DNA from: JBCAXA01 sp039183535
GTDB lineage: Bacteria > Pseudomonadota > Gammaproteobacteria > Steroidobacterales > Woeseiaceae
Assembly (NCBI GenBank): GCA_039183535.1
Contig: JBCDBO010000003.1
Coordinates: forward strand, 54,389 to 118,388
Length of the DNA stretch: 64,000 bases
Direction of reading: 5' to 3'
Part shown: positions 55,140 to 62,941 of the stretch, one piece after another
Numbering within the stretch: position 1 is the first letter of the stretch
How the letters are laid out: each line of letters starts with the position of its first letter
The notes under the pieces: generated by a model
What the model was told of the DNA's origin: nothing
What the model saw: the letters and a program-made list of their open reading frames with translations, nothing else
Database searches by the model: none
Position numbers and translations under genes: made by a program

Positions 55140-56082
55140 GGGTGTTACGTTCCTCTTGATAGAGTCGATCGATAAATGCAGCGACGGCCGGAAATTCATC
55201 GGCCAGCGCTTCAATCTCGCCGCTCATGGCAGGCGGCAATTGCTGGCCCTCAAGCATAACGTGATCGGCACGACCACCGCCGTATCCCGCGGGCGAGCGC
55301 CACAAACCGTTGATCGCAGCGAACGCGAAATCGCAGTAGTCAGGTTGTTCTGCGCCGAGTAAGTAGCGGCCGGTTGCCTTGAGTCGCGTCTCGAACGGTC
55401 GAAGCGCATCGTGCAGACGTGCGACGACGCGCGAATGATTGGCGGCCGATAACCGGAAGGTCCGGGCGATCATGCCATGCAACAGCGGGAAAGTGAGCTG
55501 GATCGCGATGCGCTGCCACGCCGGCGTCTGCGGATCGCGTAAGCCCCAAGCCTGCAAGACCAGATCCCGATCGCCGCCGATGTGGAAGTACACCCACCGT
55601 TGCAATAACACACCGATCGCATCGATATCGGCCTCTAGCGCCACCCGTTCGGGAGTCGGTCGCAGGAACTCGGCGGCAGAGCCGGACCCCGGCAGGTAGC
55701 GTGCGTATAAATACCGCAGTATTTCCGCCGAGTTGCCGATGCTGGAGCGCACCATGCCGGTGCGGAACCGCAGCACCGGTACGGTCCGCGCGCTGAGAAA
55801 CGCGCCGAGCGCGCCAGCGGCTGGCTTTTCTACATAGTCAACGCCGAGACGATCGAGACTCCAGCGGACTTTCTCAACAAAATGGCTGGCGGCAATTGAG
55901 TCGAGCTGCAGCTCTGGCAAGGGTTCCGGCGCAATCCACTGGCTCTGAGCGATCGCCCAGCGGGCGACAAGAGCAACGATGACTAAGCCGGCGGCCACCA
56001 ACCAGCCACCGCCTAGCCAAACGGCGGCGAATGGCAGCAAATATAAGCCGAACGTATGCCAAAAACCCCGATTTCCGCTCAT
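55132..56082 (-). CDS. GST-like protein with two N-terminal membrane helices
   Basis: 316 residues from the ATG at 56082; an in-frame start at 56118 would add 12 residues. Two hydrophobic helices (HTFGLYLLPFAAVWLGGGWLV; GLVIVALVARWAIA) precede a GST-type domain: IAASHFVEKVRWSLDRLGVDYVEKPAAGALGAF, SSIGNSAEILRYLYARYLPG, and a C-terminal helical part. The membrane anchor is unusual for the family. An isomerase or transferase acting on a membrane substrate is possible. It is followed by the alpha/beta hydrolase (8-base overlap). Confidence 0.8.
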   Translation of the reverse strand: MSGNRGFWHTFGLYLLPFAAVWLGGGWLVAAGLVIVALVARWAIAQSQWIAPEPLPELQLDSIAASHFVEKVRWSLDRLGVDYVEKPAAGALGAFLSARTVPVLRFRTGMVRSSIGNSAEILRYLYARYLPGSGSAAEFLRPTPERVALEADIDAIGVLLQRWVYFHIGGDRDLVLQAWGLRDPQTPAWQRIAIQLTFPLLHGMIARTFRLSAANHSRVVARLHDALRPFETRLKATGRYLLGAEQPDYCDFAFAAINGLWRSPAGYGGGRADHVMLEGQQLPPAMSGEIEALADEFPAVAAFIDRLYQEERNTHA

Positions 56083-56212
56083 TCGCCTGGTATCTCCCTC
56101 GCCGCGCGACTGTAGCACGGCGGCGGCAACCGAGGATTAAGCTCGCGTTCAGGCAGGGCTACGTAGAGTTACCGTCAGCAAAAACCCGCCTCGGCGGAAG
56201 GAGTAAGTACGT

Positions 56213-58165
56213 ATGGGCTTTGTTCGCAACGCAACCCTGCGACCGCTGGCTGCGCTCGCTGGCCTGTCGCTGAGCGCACCGGCGCTTGCCTTGATCCCAG
56301 GTGCAGCTGGGAACGGCCTGCCGTGCGGCGGCACTGTGCTCATCGAAGCCGGCGATACCCTGACCGACGTTGCAAACTACTGCGGCGTCAGCATCGAGGC
56401 GATCGTCGCCGTTAACGCCGGTCTGTCTGCCGATAACGTGCAAGCCGGTCAATCGTTGACAATTCCAGGCGCCGTGCCGGCTCCGGTCGACTCGCCCGAG
56501 CAATTGAGTGACTTACTGGCACCGATCGCGTTGTATCCCGATGCGCTGCTGGCCGAAATGCTGACCGCGGCCACGTATCCATTAGAGTTGGTGCAAGCGC
56601 ACCGTTGGGTCCAGGCGAACGGTGGCGACGCTGACCCCGCTGGCCAAGACTGGGCGCCGAGCGTAGCCGCGCTAACCCGCTATCCTGACGTATTGGCAAC
56701 GATGAGCAACGACCTCGATTGGTCGATCCGCCTGGGCGATGCCTTTCTCGCGGACCCGGACGCTGTTTTCGATACGATTCAGGACCTGCGTGGCCAGGCC
56801 CAGGCGGTTGGTAACCTCGTCGATAACGAACAGCAACGGGTCATCGTTGAGGCGGCGCCCGTTGCGCCAGCTGCCACCGAGTCGACGGTCGTCGAGTACG
56901 TCGAGCCAGTCGTCGAACAACGCACGATTATTCGGATCGTACCGCGTTACGACACGTTGTTCGTGCCGAGCTACCACCCGCGCTGGGTCTATGCGCCGTT
57001 CTCTGCGTACTCATCGTTTTACTACGATCCGGTCATTAGTTTTGGTGCCGGTTTCGCGGTGGGGAGCTGGCTGACCCACTTTGTCGACTGGCGCTACCGG
57101 CATGTTCGTTTGTTACCGTTTGGCTATCGGAACCCGCGGTTCTTTTTCGGCTCACGATTGCATTACTCGTTCAACACCCGGGCCTGGTCACCGTGGATTC
57201 ACGCACCGATACACCGCCGTGGCTTTCGCTACGTCAATGTACCGCGCGTTCGTATCAACCAAGGACAACGCCATCTCGTCAACGTCGTGCCAAGCGCTCG
57301 TGGCCGCGCGATCTCACGGGCAGCGCGCGCGGACTACCGCGTCGGCCAGCGGCGCGCCGCATTGTCGCGCGGCAACTATCCACGTCAGGCACGGGCCAAC
57401 GGCACACGCCGGGCAACGACGAACGCCGGCCGCGACGCGATCGCCAATCGTCTCGCCAACGGGCGTCGCGCTGGATCGGCCGCCCCAAACCGGGCCAGCA
57501 GTCCACGGAATCGATCGGTGCCCTCACGGGCTGCGGCCGAGCGACGCGGCGCTAGCGCTCGACCGAACGCTCGGGCACAGACGCGAAACGGTGCCAATAA
57601 TCGCCGTTCCAGCGGTGATGCGCGGTCCCGACTGCTGAACCGCATGAACCAAAATCGCGGCCGCGAAGCAGCCGCTGCCGGTAATAATCGGCGCTCAGGC
57701 GCACAAACAACCGCGCAACAACGGCGGCGCACGGCGAACACGACGAACCGTAACAACACGCGGACAGCGGCCCGCTCAACGCAACGGCGCGCGACAACAC
57801 GTCCGCAAACCCGCGCAACGACACCAAGCGCAACAAGGTCGGCGGCAGGCCGGCAACGGGCCGTAACCGCTCGGTACCAAAATCGCACCCAAGCAAGCAC
57901 GCCACGGGCTCGCCAGAGCACCGCGGCGCGCCGACCGGCCCAACAACGCTCGGCCGCGCCAGCGGCTAGCCGCCGACCGGCTCAGCAGCGCGCTCAGGCG
58001 CCGGCACCAAGCCGCAACGGATCGCGAAATCGTTCCAGCAGTCCGAACCGCTCAAGCGGCCGGAGCCGGGCCAGTGGTCCTAGTCGCGCTAGCGGCCCAA
58101 GTCGCTCGTCGAGCCAAAGCCGGCGCTCCTCGTCATCACGTTCTAGCAATCGACGCCGGCGGTAA
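56213..58165 (+). CDS. DUF3300 protein with LysM module and long basic tail
   Basis: 650 residues. A signal peptide (GLSLSAPALA) is followed by a LysM module at residues 36 to 88 (LIEAGDTLTDVANYCGVSIEAIVAVNAGL, with a cysteine pair), then the DUF3300 domain at about 95 to 260 (LLAPIALYPDALLAEMLTAATYPLELVQAHRWVQAN, IRIVPRYDTLFVPSYHPRWVYAP) and a third part (about 260 to 360) with a hydrophobic stretch and aromatic residues. The last 280 residues are Arg/Ser/Asn/Ala-rich and disordered. LysM implies binding to peptidoglycan; DUF3300 function is unknown. A terminator-like hairpin follows the stop. Confidence 0.85.
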   Translation: MGFVRNATLRPLAALAGLSLSAPALALIPGAAGNGLPCGGTVLIEAGDTLTDVANYCGVSIEAIVAVNAGLSADNVQAGQSLTIPGAVPAPVDSPEQLSDLLAPIALYPDALLAEMLTAATYPLELVQAHRWVQANGGDADPAGQDWAPSVAALTRYPDVLATMSNDLDWSIRLGDAFLADPDAVFDTIQDLRGQAQAVGNLVDNEQQRVIVEAAPVAPAATESTVVEYVEPVVEQRTIIRIVPRYDTLFVPSYHPRWVYAPFSAYSSFYYDPVISFGAGFAVGSWLTHFVDWRYRHVRLLPFGYRNPRFFFGSRLHYSFNTRAWSPWIHAPIHRRGFRYVNVPRVRINQGQRHLVNVVPSARGRAISRAARADYRVGQRRAALSRGNYPRQARANGTRRATTNAGRDAIANRLANGRRAGSAAPNRASSPRNRSVPSRAAAERRGASARPNARAQTRNGANNRRSSGDARSRLLNRMNQNRGREAAAAGNNRRSGAQTTAQQRRRTANTTNRNNTRTAARSTQRRATTRPQTRATTPSATRSAAGRQRAVTARYQNRTQASTPRARQSTAARRPAQQRSAAPAASRRPAQQRAQAPAPSRNGSRNRSSSPNRSSGRSRASGPSRASGPSRSSSQSRRSSSSRSSNRRRR

Positions 58166-58174
58166 TCACGAATC

Positions 58175-58208
58175 GGCGGCAGGTGGATTATGTTTACCGC
58201 CTGTCGCC
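58175..58208 (+). terminator. terminator-like hairpin after the DUF3300 gene
   Basis: GGCGGCAGGTGG and CCGCCTGTCGCC pair over 12 positions with two G-U wobbles around a 10-base loop; a short GTTTC follows, so the U-run is weak. It starts 9 bases past the stop codon. Confidence 0.5.
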
Positions 58209-58374
58209 GTTTCATCGATTGCTGTGTCAGAAAGTGACCAAAACTGCCTGCTCGTGGCAGGTCGCGTTACCGCTTAGCCCTCTGTAGCCGCTGCAACGCC
58301 AGCGTTTGCGCCGATTCTGCGTTCTGGCACGGCGCTTGCTTAGTAGATCCTGCAGGCAACTCAGGATCAGAACA

Positions 58375-58599
58375 ATGCAAGAACAAATCATTCAGGACTG
58401 GACTGCCCCGGCGAACAATGGCGATACGTTGGCCGGCATCGAATACCGGATTGTCCGGATCGACAACTGCTGCCAGCAGCAAGTAAGGAATTCAGATGGC
58501 GCCATACTCGGCAGCATTCAGTTGCCCGACGGCGTCCGCATGGACCGGTTGAGTTTTGAGGTCATGTTGCGATACGCGATGACGCAGATCGCTGCGTAA
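58375..58599 (+). CDS. 74-residue hypothetical protein
   Basis: ATG at 58375 with AGGA 8 bases upstream. The product reads like a compact soluble protein: IIQDWTAPANNGDTLAGIEYRIVRIDNCCQQQ, then ILGSIQLPDGVRMDRLSFEVMLRYAMTQI. A CC pair is notable. No known family. It lies convergent to the FBPase gene, with an inverted repeat between them. The 200 bases upstream of the ATG up to the DUF3300 stop hold a terminator-like hairpin and otherwise nothing I can support. Confidence 0.5.
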   Translation: MQEQIIQDWTAPANNGDTLAGIEYRIVRIDNCCQQQVRNSDGAILGSIQLPDGVRMDRLSFEVMLRYAMTQIAA

Positions 58600-58655
58600 T
58601 TTAAACGAGCGCGTTACCGGTTCGCGACGCTATCCCCTTGTCGTGACCGGTGTTT

Positions 58656-58693
58656 CGAGGCCTCGGGTTCAACGGCCAGAGCCCGGGGCCTCG
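58656..58693. repeat. inverted repeat between two convergent genes
   Basis: CGAGGCC and GGCCTCG flank a 24-base interior that has CGGG and CCCG arms of its own. It sits 3 bases from the FBPase stop, where a bidirectional terminator would be expected, but neither side has a T-run. Confidence 0.4.
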
Positions 58694-58695
58694 AT

Positions 58696-59694
58696 TCATT
58701 CACCACGTGTAAACGACAAGACACGTTCGACTTCATCGCGGGCGCCGAGGATAACGCTGGTACGTTGGTGAATTTCACTCGGCTGAATATCTAACAGCGC
58801 CTCCTCGCCGGTGTGTGCGAGCCCCCCAGCTTGCTCGATCAGAAAGCCCATCGGATTCGCTTCGTACAAGAGGCGCAGCTTGCCGCTCGGTGCCGAATCT
58901 GTCGGCGGATACATGAATACGCCGCCTTTGAGCAGCACGCGGTGCACATCGGCAACCATCGCGCCAACGTAACGGGCCGAATAACCATCGTGTTGAACAG
59001 CGTCTAAGTACGCACGATACGGCGCCGGTAGGCGCGCCCGGTTACCCTCGTTCAACGAATATTGGCGCGTACCCGACGGAATCGTGAGATTCTCAGCGAC
59101 GCGGATAAATGCACCGATGGCCGGATCGAGCACGAACATATGTACGCCGCTACCAACGCTCATGACGAAAACCGTCGACGAACCGTACAGCACATAACCC
59201 GCGGCGACTTGTTTTGAGCCGGGCTGCAACAGCGAGTCACTGGCATCGTCGGTCCGTCGGTCGTGGCGGACAATACTGAAAATCGTCCCAACGCCGCCGG
59301 CGATATCGAGGTTCGATGATCCGTCCAGCGGATCGAACAGGACGCAATAGCGCCGTGGCCCGTGTCGGTCGTCACGGATGATGACCGGCTCTTCATTTTC
59401 CTCCGAGGCCACGATGGCGACCCCCTCGCGATCGCCCAAGCATCGCAGCAGGACGTTGTTGGAAATGACATCCAGTTTTTGCTGCGTTTCGCCTTGGACG
59501 TTTTCTGTTCCCAGCGCGCCGAGTACGTCGTCGAGGCGAGCTCGACGCAATTGCGAGGCGATGGTCTTCGCTGCCAACGACAACGCCGACAAGATCCACG
59601 ATAAGGTCCCGGTAGCATCCGGGTGCCGGTTTTCCTCGGCGAGAATATGGCTTTGCAGGGTTAGCACCGCAGCAGCAGAATCGTACTCAGTCAT
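58696..59694 (-). CDS. fbp: class I fructose-1,6-bisphosphatase
   Basis: 332 residues, full length. It removes the 1-phosphate from fructose 1,6-bisphosphate, the key step of gluconeogenesis. Metal-binding ASEENEEP and DPLDGSSNLDIAGGVGTIFSI are exact class-I motifs; YVGAMVADVHRVLLKGGVFMYP and KLRLLYEANPMGFLIEQAGG are the substrate-binding and C-terminal motifs. The promoter lies between its start and the divergent GST start at 59824. Confidence 0.97.
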   Translation of the reverse strand: MTEYDSAAAVLTLQSHILAEENRHPDATGTLSWILSALSLAAKTIASQLRRARLDDVLGALGTENVQGETQQKLDVISNNVLLRCLGDREGVAIVASEENEEPVIIRDDRHGPRRYCVLFDPLDGSSNLDIAGGVGTIFSIVRHDRRTDDASDSLLQPGSKQVAAGYVLYGSSTVFVMSVGSGVHMFVLDPAIGAFIRVAENLTIPSGTRQYSLNEGNRARLPAPYRAYLDAVQHDGYSARYVGAMVADVHRVLLKGGVFMYPPTDSAPSGKLRLLYEANPMGFLIEQAGGLAHTGEEALLDIQPSEIHQRTSVILGARDEVERVLSFTRGE

Positions 59695-59765
59695 CGTTTG
59701 TATCCGGTTTGCGATGCGCCGCAGTGTACCGGTCTCGGGCTACAACGGTGTGGCAATTGCGCACA

Positions 59766-59795
59766 GTCTCGTTAACGGTGGCGGCCCGCTATACT
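59766..59795 (+). promoter_or_regulatory. candidate promoter for the GST gene and the cassettes downstream
   Basis: TATACT at 59790-59795 is a near-consensus minus-10 box 28 bases before the GTG start; the minus-35 region (near TCGTTA) is poor. Because all five cassette genes read in the same direction as the GST gene, this promoter could also serve the array. Confidence 0.35.
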
Positions 59796-59823
59796 GACTT
59801 GCGTCGAAAACGGAGGCTATTCT

Positions 59824-60498
59824 GTGTTGCTTGTCCATCATCTTGAGAATTCACGCTCGCAGCGGCTGTTGTGGCTGCTCGAAGAACTGGGTGTCGATTA
59901 CGACGTTCGTCGCTGGGACCGGGATCCTAATACCCGGCTAGCACCGCCGGCGCTACGAAAGATTCACCCCTTAGGTAAAGCGCCATTGCTCGACGATAAC
60001 GGCACGATCATCGCCGAGTCTGGGGCCATCTTTGAGTACCTACTTGAGCGTCACGACGATGGCCGTTTGGTGCCGGGAACAGACACCAAAGAACGTCACG
60101 ATTACCGCTACTGGATGCATTACGCCGAGGGCACGTTTATGCCGTTCATGGTTTTATCGCTAATCATGGGGCGTATCGAAAGCACGAAAATGCCGTTTTT
60201 CGCCAAGCCGATTGCGAACCGCATTGTCGCGGCGGTCCGGACGGGCTTTTTAGATGACAACATCCGCCGCAACCTAGAACACATGGAGGCGTCCCTGGCC
60301 GGCCGGGAGTGGTTTTGCGGTGACGCGATGACGGCAGCGGACATCATGATGAGCTTACCGGTCGAGGCCGCCGCCATCCGGGTTGGACTGGACGAGCGCT
60401 ACCCCGCCCTCGCCGGATTTGCCGAACGAATCCACGCGTTGGCGACCTACCAACGCGCTATTGAGAAAGGCGGCCCGTACGAACTGATCGGTGGTTAG
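59824..60498 (+). CDS. glutathione S-transferase
   Basis: 224 residues; GTG start with GGAGG 7 bases upstream. Thioredoxin-like domain with HHLENSRSQRLLWLLEELG (serine that activates glutathione) and GKAPLLDDNGTIIAESGAIFEYL; helical domain with REWFCGDAMTAADIMMSLPVE. It resembles bacterial GSTs of the YibF/Gtt1 type. Its TAG stop lies within GTTAGAC at 60494-60500, which is also the first core site of the cassette array. The gene is complete, so the insertion of the cassettes did not disrupt it. Confidence 0.9.
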   Translation: MLLVHHLENSRSQRLLWLLEELGVDYDVRRWDRDPNTRLAPPALRKIHPLGKAPLLDDNGTIIAESGAIFEYLLERHDDGRLVPGTDTKERHDYRYWMHYAEGTFMPFMVLSLIMGRIESTKMPFFAKPIANRIVAAVRTGFLDDNIRRNLEHMEASLAGREWFCGDAMTAADIMMSLPVEAAAIRVGLDERYPALAGFAERIHALATYQRAIEKGGPYELIGG

Positions 60499-60503
60499 AC
60501 GGC

Positions 60504-61061
60504 GTGGCGCTTAGCAACACCGAAGAGCTGATCCGTCACATCGACGGTGGCAACTCCGTAAAGTATCTATACTTCTGGAGTCATCAGAGTCGCAATTCGA
60601 AAACAGACGAAACTTGTTTGAGTCAGTGGTTTCCGTCGCCGTTTGTGATTTCCTCTCGATCATTTCCGACGGCGGAGCACTTTATGATGTATCGAAAAGC
60701 GGAAGTATTCGGCGACTTCGAAATCGCTAACGAAGTTTTAGAAGCGAGTAGCCCTGGGGAAGCAAAGGCGCTAGGACGTCGCGTAAGAAACTTTGATGCT
60801 GCAACGTGGCTCGATTTCCGGTGGGACATAGTGGTCACGGGAAACGTAGCGAATTTCTCTCAGAATCCGTCACTTCTGAGTTTCCTAGTCGGTACCGGTG
60901 AGCGTGTACTAGTCGAAGCGAGCCCAGTGGATTCGATTTGGGGTATTGGGTTGGATAAAGGGGCCGCGATGCACGTTCACCCAAAAGACTGGCCTGGGGA
61001 GAATCTTCTAGGTTTCGCTCTAATGGAGGTGCGAGAGCATGTCCGAAATAACGCCATCTAA
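60504..61061 (+). CDS. cassette 1: NADAR (YbiA-like) family protein
   Basis: 185 residues, GTG start 4 bases after the core site. The NADAR fold is clear: KYLYFWSHQSRNSK, CLSQWFPSPFVI, FPTAEHFMMYRKAEVFGD, a central LGRRVRNFDAATWLDFRW, NPSLLSFLVGTGERVLVEASPVDSIWGIGL and GENLLGFALMEVRE. E. coli YbiA hydrolyses riboflavin-pathway intermediates; other NADAR proteins remove ADP-ribose from DNA guanine or act in NAD+ signalling linked to phage defence. The stop codon is part of the attC left core. As the first cassette, it is the one closest to the GST promoter. Confidence 0.85.
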   Translation: MALSNTEELIRHIDGGNSVKYLYFWSHQSRNSKTDETCLSQWFPSPFVISSRSFPTAEHFMMYRKAEVFGDFEIANEVLEASSPGEAKALGRRVRNFDAATWLDFRWDIVVTGNVANFSQNPSLLSFLVGTGERVLVEASPVDSIWGIGLDKGAAMHVHPKDWPGENLLGFALMEVREHVRNNAI

Positions 61062-61154
61062 CAAATCACTGCAGCTGGCACTTAACCCAGCCGCCACCTT
61101 TGCTTCCGCGAAGATGTCGTCAGCCTCACGCGCAACTGAGCCTGGGTGTTAGGT
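61056..61154 (+). other. attC site of cassette 1
   Basis: 99 bases from ATCTAAC (left core, RYYYAAC) to GTTAGGT (right core, GTTRRRY). Left inner arm CTGCAGCTGGCACTTAACCC, right inner arm GCGCAACTGAGCCTGG. The left core contains the stop codon of the NADAR gene. Confidence 0.85.
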
Positions 61155-61161
61155 GGCGGTA

Positions 61162-61497
61162 ATGCGTCGAAACAGCGCTGTAATAGTGGTTCCTATTCTG
61201 TCATTGATAGCGTGTGCCAACGCTCCGATAGCTACCAATGTTTCGTGCAGTGTACCACTCCTTTATCAGAGCACTTACTCCGGTCTCATTCGACCCGCAC
61301 CGGAAACTGAGTCTGCAATGCGTGCTCAAATGACGGGGCTTCACCCGGACGATGTGCTTTGTTGGTATGGACGCTCTGATGGGCTGGTCGAGGTTAAAGT
61401 AAGCGACAATAGGAACTGGTCAGGAACCTACTTGTTCGTATGGGATGGCAGTCGTTGGCTACTTCACGACTTTGATGAGCTAGTCATTGTAGAGTGA
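61162..61497 (+). CDS. cassette 2: small lipoprotein, function unknown
   Basis: 111 residues from the ATG at 61162, 8 bases after the core; AGGTGG, part of the core, may serve as ribosome site. A GTG at 61153 is an alternative. VVPILSLIAC is a good lipobox followed by ANAPIATN. The mature part of about 90 residues has VPLLYQSTYSGLIRPAPETESAMRAQMTG and ends in WDGSRWLLHDFDELVIVE, with a likely beta-rich fold. No family is recognised. Lipoproteins are frequent among integron cassettes of unknown function. Confidence 0.7.
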   Translation: MRRNSAVIVVPILSLIACANAPIATNVSCSVPLLYQSTYSGLIRPAPETESAMRAQMTGLHPDDVLCWYGRSDGLVEVKVSDNRNWSGTYLFVWDGSRWLLHDFDELVIVE

Positions 61498-61525
61498 GGC
61501 ACGCGAAATTGCTTCTTCGCAAGAC

Positions 61526-61612
61526 ACCTAAGCAAACACTTGACCCTGATGCCACGTCGGCTATCGCCGAGCCGTCGGCAGCCTCACGCGCAACTGTGCT
61601 CGGGTGTTAGGC
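61526..61612 (+). other. attC site of cassette 2
   Basis: 87 bases from ACCTAAG (left core with one mismatch to RYYYAAC) to GTTAGGC (right core). The right arm CAGCCTCACGCGCAACTGTGCTCGGGT is almost the same as in attC1. Confidence 0.8.
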
Positions 61613-61617
61613 GCGCC

Positions 61618-62019
61618 ATGCGGATTCTACTTCTTGTTCTTTTCGCTGTTGGTGCGTGTTCTACAGCGACTCAAAATTCCAGCACTTCGTTGGATTCGTT
61701 GACATCGAGGGTTGCACAATCCTTAGAGGATCGACGATTGGACTCTGCGTGCCAAGAACAAGAACCCCCTCCGGTTCGCCCCGTCGGCTTTGCTAGGGTT
61801 GAAATGTCAGAGGAAGAGCTTGATGCGCTGTTCGATAGGTACAATTCTGCACAGTCAGTTTGTCTCGATGAGTTCATGGCGGTCTACCAACAGCGCGTTT
61901 ACGACTACTGTGAAGCAACCTGTAGTGGGGTGGGTATCGGCGGAGGATGCGCCCACATTGCCGGCTACTCGCTTCATGAGGGTGTGTTGATTGCCGCATT
62001 GGAGTCTTGCGGTTTATGA
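61618..62019 (+). CDS. cassette 3: small lipoprotein, function unknown
   Basis: 133 residues; ATG 5 bases after the core. LVLFAVGAC is a lipobox, followed by STATQNSS. The mature part has six cysteines (one in DSACQEQEPP, the rest in VCLDEFMAV, YDYCEATCSG, GGCAHIAG and ESCG), so disulfide bonds are likely after export. The frame can be extended upstream to 61540, but this would run through the attC site. No family is recognised. Confidence 0.72.
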   Translation: MRILLLVLFAVGACSTATQNSSTSLDSLTSRVAQSLEDRRLDSACQEQEPPPVRPVGFARVEMSEEELDALFDRYNSAQSVCLDEFMAVYQQRVYDYCEATCSGVGIGGGCAHIAGYSLHEGVLIAALESCGL

Positions 62020-62035
62020 AACCTAGAGAGTGGTC

Positions 62036-62107
62036 GCCTAACACAACACGGCAGCTGGCCATTGACCCGGCCGTCGCCTCAATCGCAACTAAGCTTCTGT
62101 GTTAAGC
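62036..62107 (+). other. attC site of cassette 3
   Basis: 72 bases from GCCTAAC to GTTAAGC, both matching the core consensus. It is the shortest site of the array. Left arm ACACGGCAGCTGGCCATTGACCC; right arm ATCGCAACTAAGCTTCTGT. Confidence 0.85.
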
Positions 62108-62118
62108 GGCTCGCTGCG

Positions 62119-62445
62119 GTGGCTACAGTATTCCTGCCAATCTCTCTGCTGCTGATCCTCGTCAGCGTCGGTGTCTGTGCAGTAAATCTGGGGAAGCTGC
62201 AAGAAGCGGTAAAGCGAGTCGACCCGGATCTATATAGTTCGATTGCCCTGGATAGACTTAGTATCGTGCGAGCTCATTCTGGCGAGCACCCGGCTCAGAA
62301 GTTCGTATTTCGTAAAGAGTACCTCAGACATTCGGATCCGATTATTCGGAAACTCGGTGAGCGTTATTACAAATCTGTCATCCTTTTTGTGGCATCCTTT
62401 TTGTTATTGATTCTCGTAACAATTGTCGATGCGGTCGCCACCTAA
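62119..62445 (+). CDS. cassette 4: two-helix membrane protein, function unknown
   Basis: 108 residues from a GTG at 62119, 11 bases after the core; the frame is open upstream, but this would run through the attC site. It starts with one membrane helix (FLPISLLLILVSVGVCAV) and ends with a second (SVILFVASFLLLILVTIVDAV). The middle 55 residues (LQEAVKRVDPDLYSSIALDRL) are hydrophilic, on one side of the membrane. The layout fits a small inner-membrane protein; no family is recognised. Confidence 0.6.
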   Translation: MATVFLPISLLLILVSVGVCAVNLGKLQEAVKRVDPDLYSSIALDRLSIVRAHSGEHPAQKFVFRKEYLRHSDPIIRKLGERYYKSVILFVASFLLLILVTIVDAVAT

Positions 62446-62538
62446 AGTAACTCTGCAGCAGGCACTCGACCCTGCTGTCGCTTTCGCTATTGCAAAGATG
62501 TCGTCAGCCTCTAATACAATAAATCTCGGGTGTTAGAC
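62440..62538 (+). other. attC site of cassette 4
   Basis: 99 bases from ACCTAAA (left core with one mismatch) to GTTAGAC. Left arm CTCTGCAGCAGGCACTCGACCC; right arm GATGTCGTCAGCCTC, as in attC1. The left core contains the stop codon of the cassette gene. Confidence 0.78.
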
Positions 62539-62542
62539 AGCA

Positions 62543-62941
62543 GTGTCAACGATCGAGTTTGGTAGCGAAAGTGGTCGCGTATCGATTAGCTGGTCTTTTG
62601 ACGGAGACTATTACATTGCCATTGAGGCGGAAGCTGATGGTTTTCGTGGACACTCTGATGGACACGTACTTGCCGCGGAGTTCAGAGACTTCGGTAAGGC
62701 TATCGGTATACTGGAACAGCGACGACAAGGACAGGCAAGATTTGAGTCTGTACCTACGGGTCTATTTGAAGTTGTACTGCACTCCACGGACCGAGTTGGG
62801 CATTTAGCGATTCGTGGCGTGCTGCGAATCGGTGACACGGAAGGTGACGGACCGTCTCAGGAGTATCGGTTTTTATTGCCCGTCGAGCCAGACCAGCTAG
62901 TGCGTGCTGATTCAATACTTCAAAAAAGTGTAGTCGAGTGA
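62543..62941 (+). CDS. cassette 5: small soluble protein, function unknown
   Basis: 132 residues; GTG start 4 bases after the core, so it has no proper ribosome site of its own. IEFGSESGRVSISWSFDGDYYIAIEAEADGF, then GKAIGILEQRRQGQARFES and VLHSTDRVGHLAIRGVLRI suggest a compact beta-sandwich. It recalls small cassette-borne families such as DUF6228, but I am not sure of the match. There is no signal peptide or membrane segment. Confidence 0.65.
   Translation: MSTIEFGSESGRVSISWSFDGDYYIAIEAEADGFRGHSDGHVLAAEFRDFGKAIGILEQRRQGQARFESVPTGLFEVVLHSTDRVGHLAIRGVLRIGDTEGDGPSQEYRFLLPVEPDQLVRADSILQKSVVE

Noticed and set aside
57385..57921. 178-codon minus-strand frame opposite the DUF3300 tail
   Set aside because: Low-complexity Arg/Ala/Val frame that simply mirrors the repetitive basic tail of the real gene.
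56213..58165. DUF3300 gene tail as a tandem-repeat or CRISPR-like region
   Set aside because: The repeats are short, degenerate and in frame with the protein; there are no spacers of constant length.
58656..58693. Inverted repeat as a Rho-independent terminator
   Set aside because: The stem is good but there is no T-run on either strand, so it is listed only as a repeat.
61540..61617. Upstream extension of the cassette 3 gene
   Set aside because: It would translate the attC2 palindrome; the ATG right after the core, followed by a lipobox, is far more likely.
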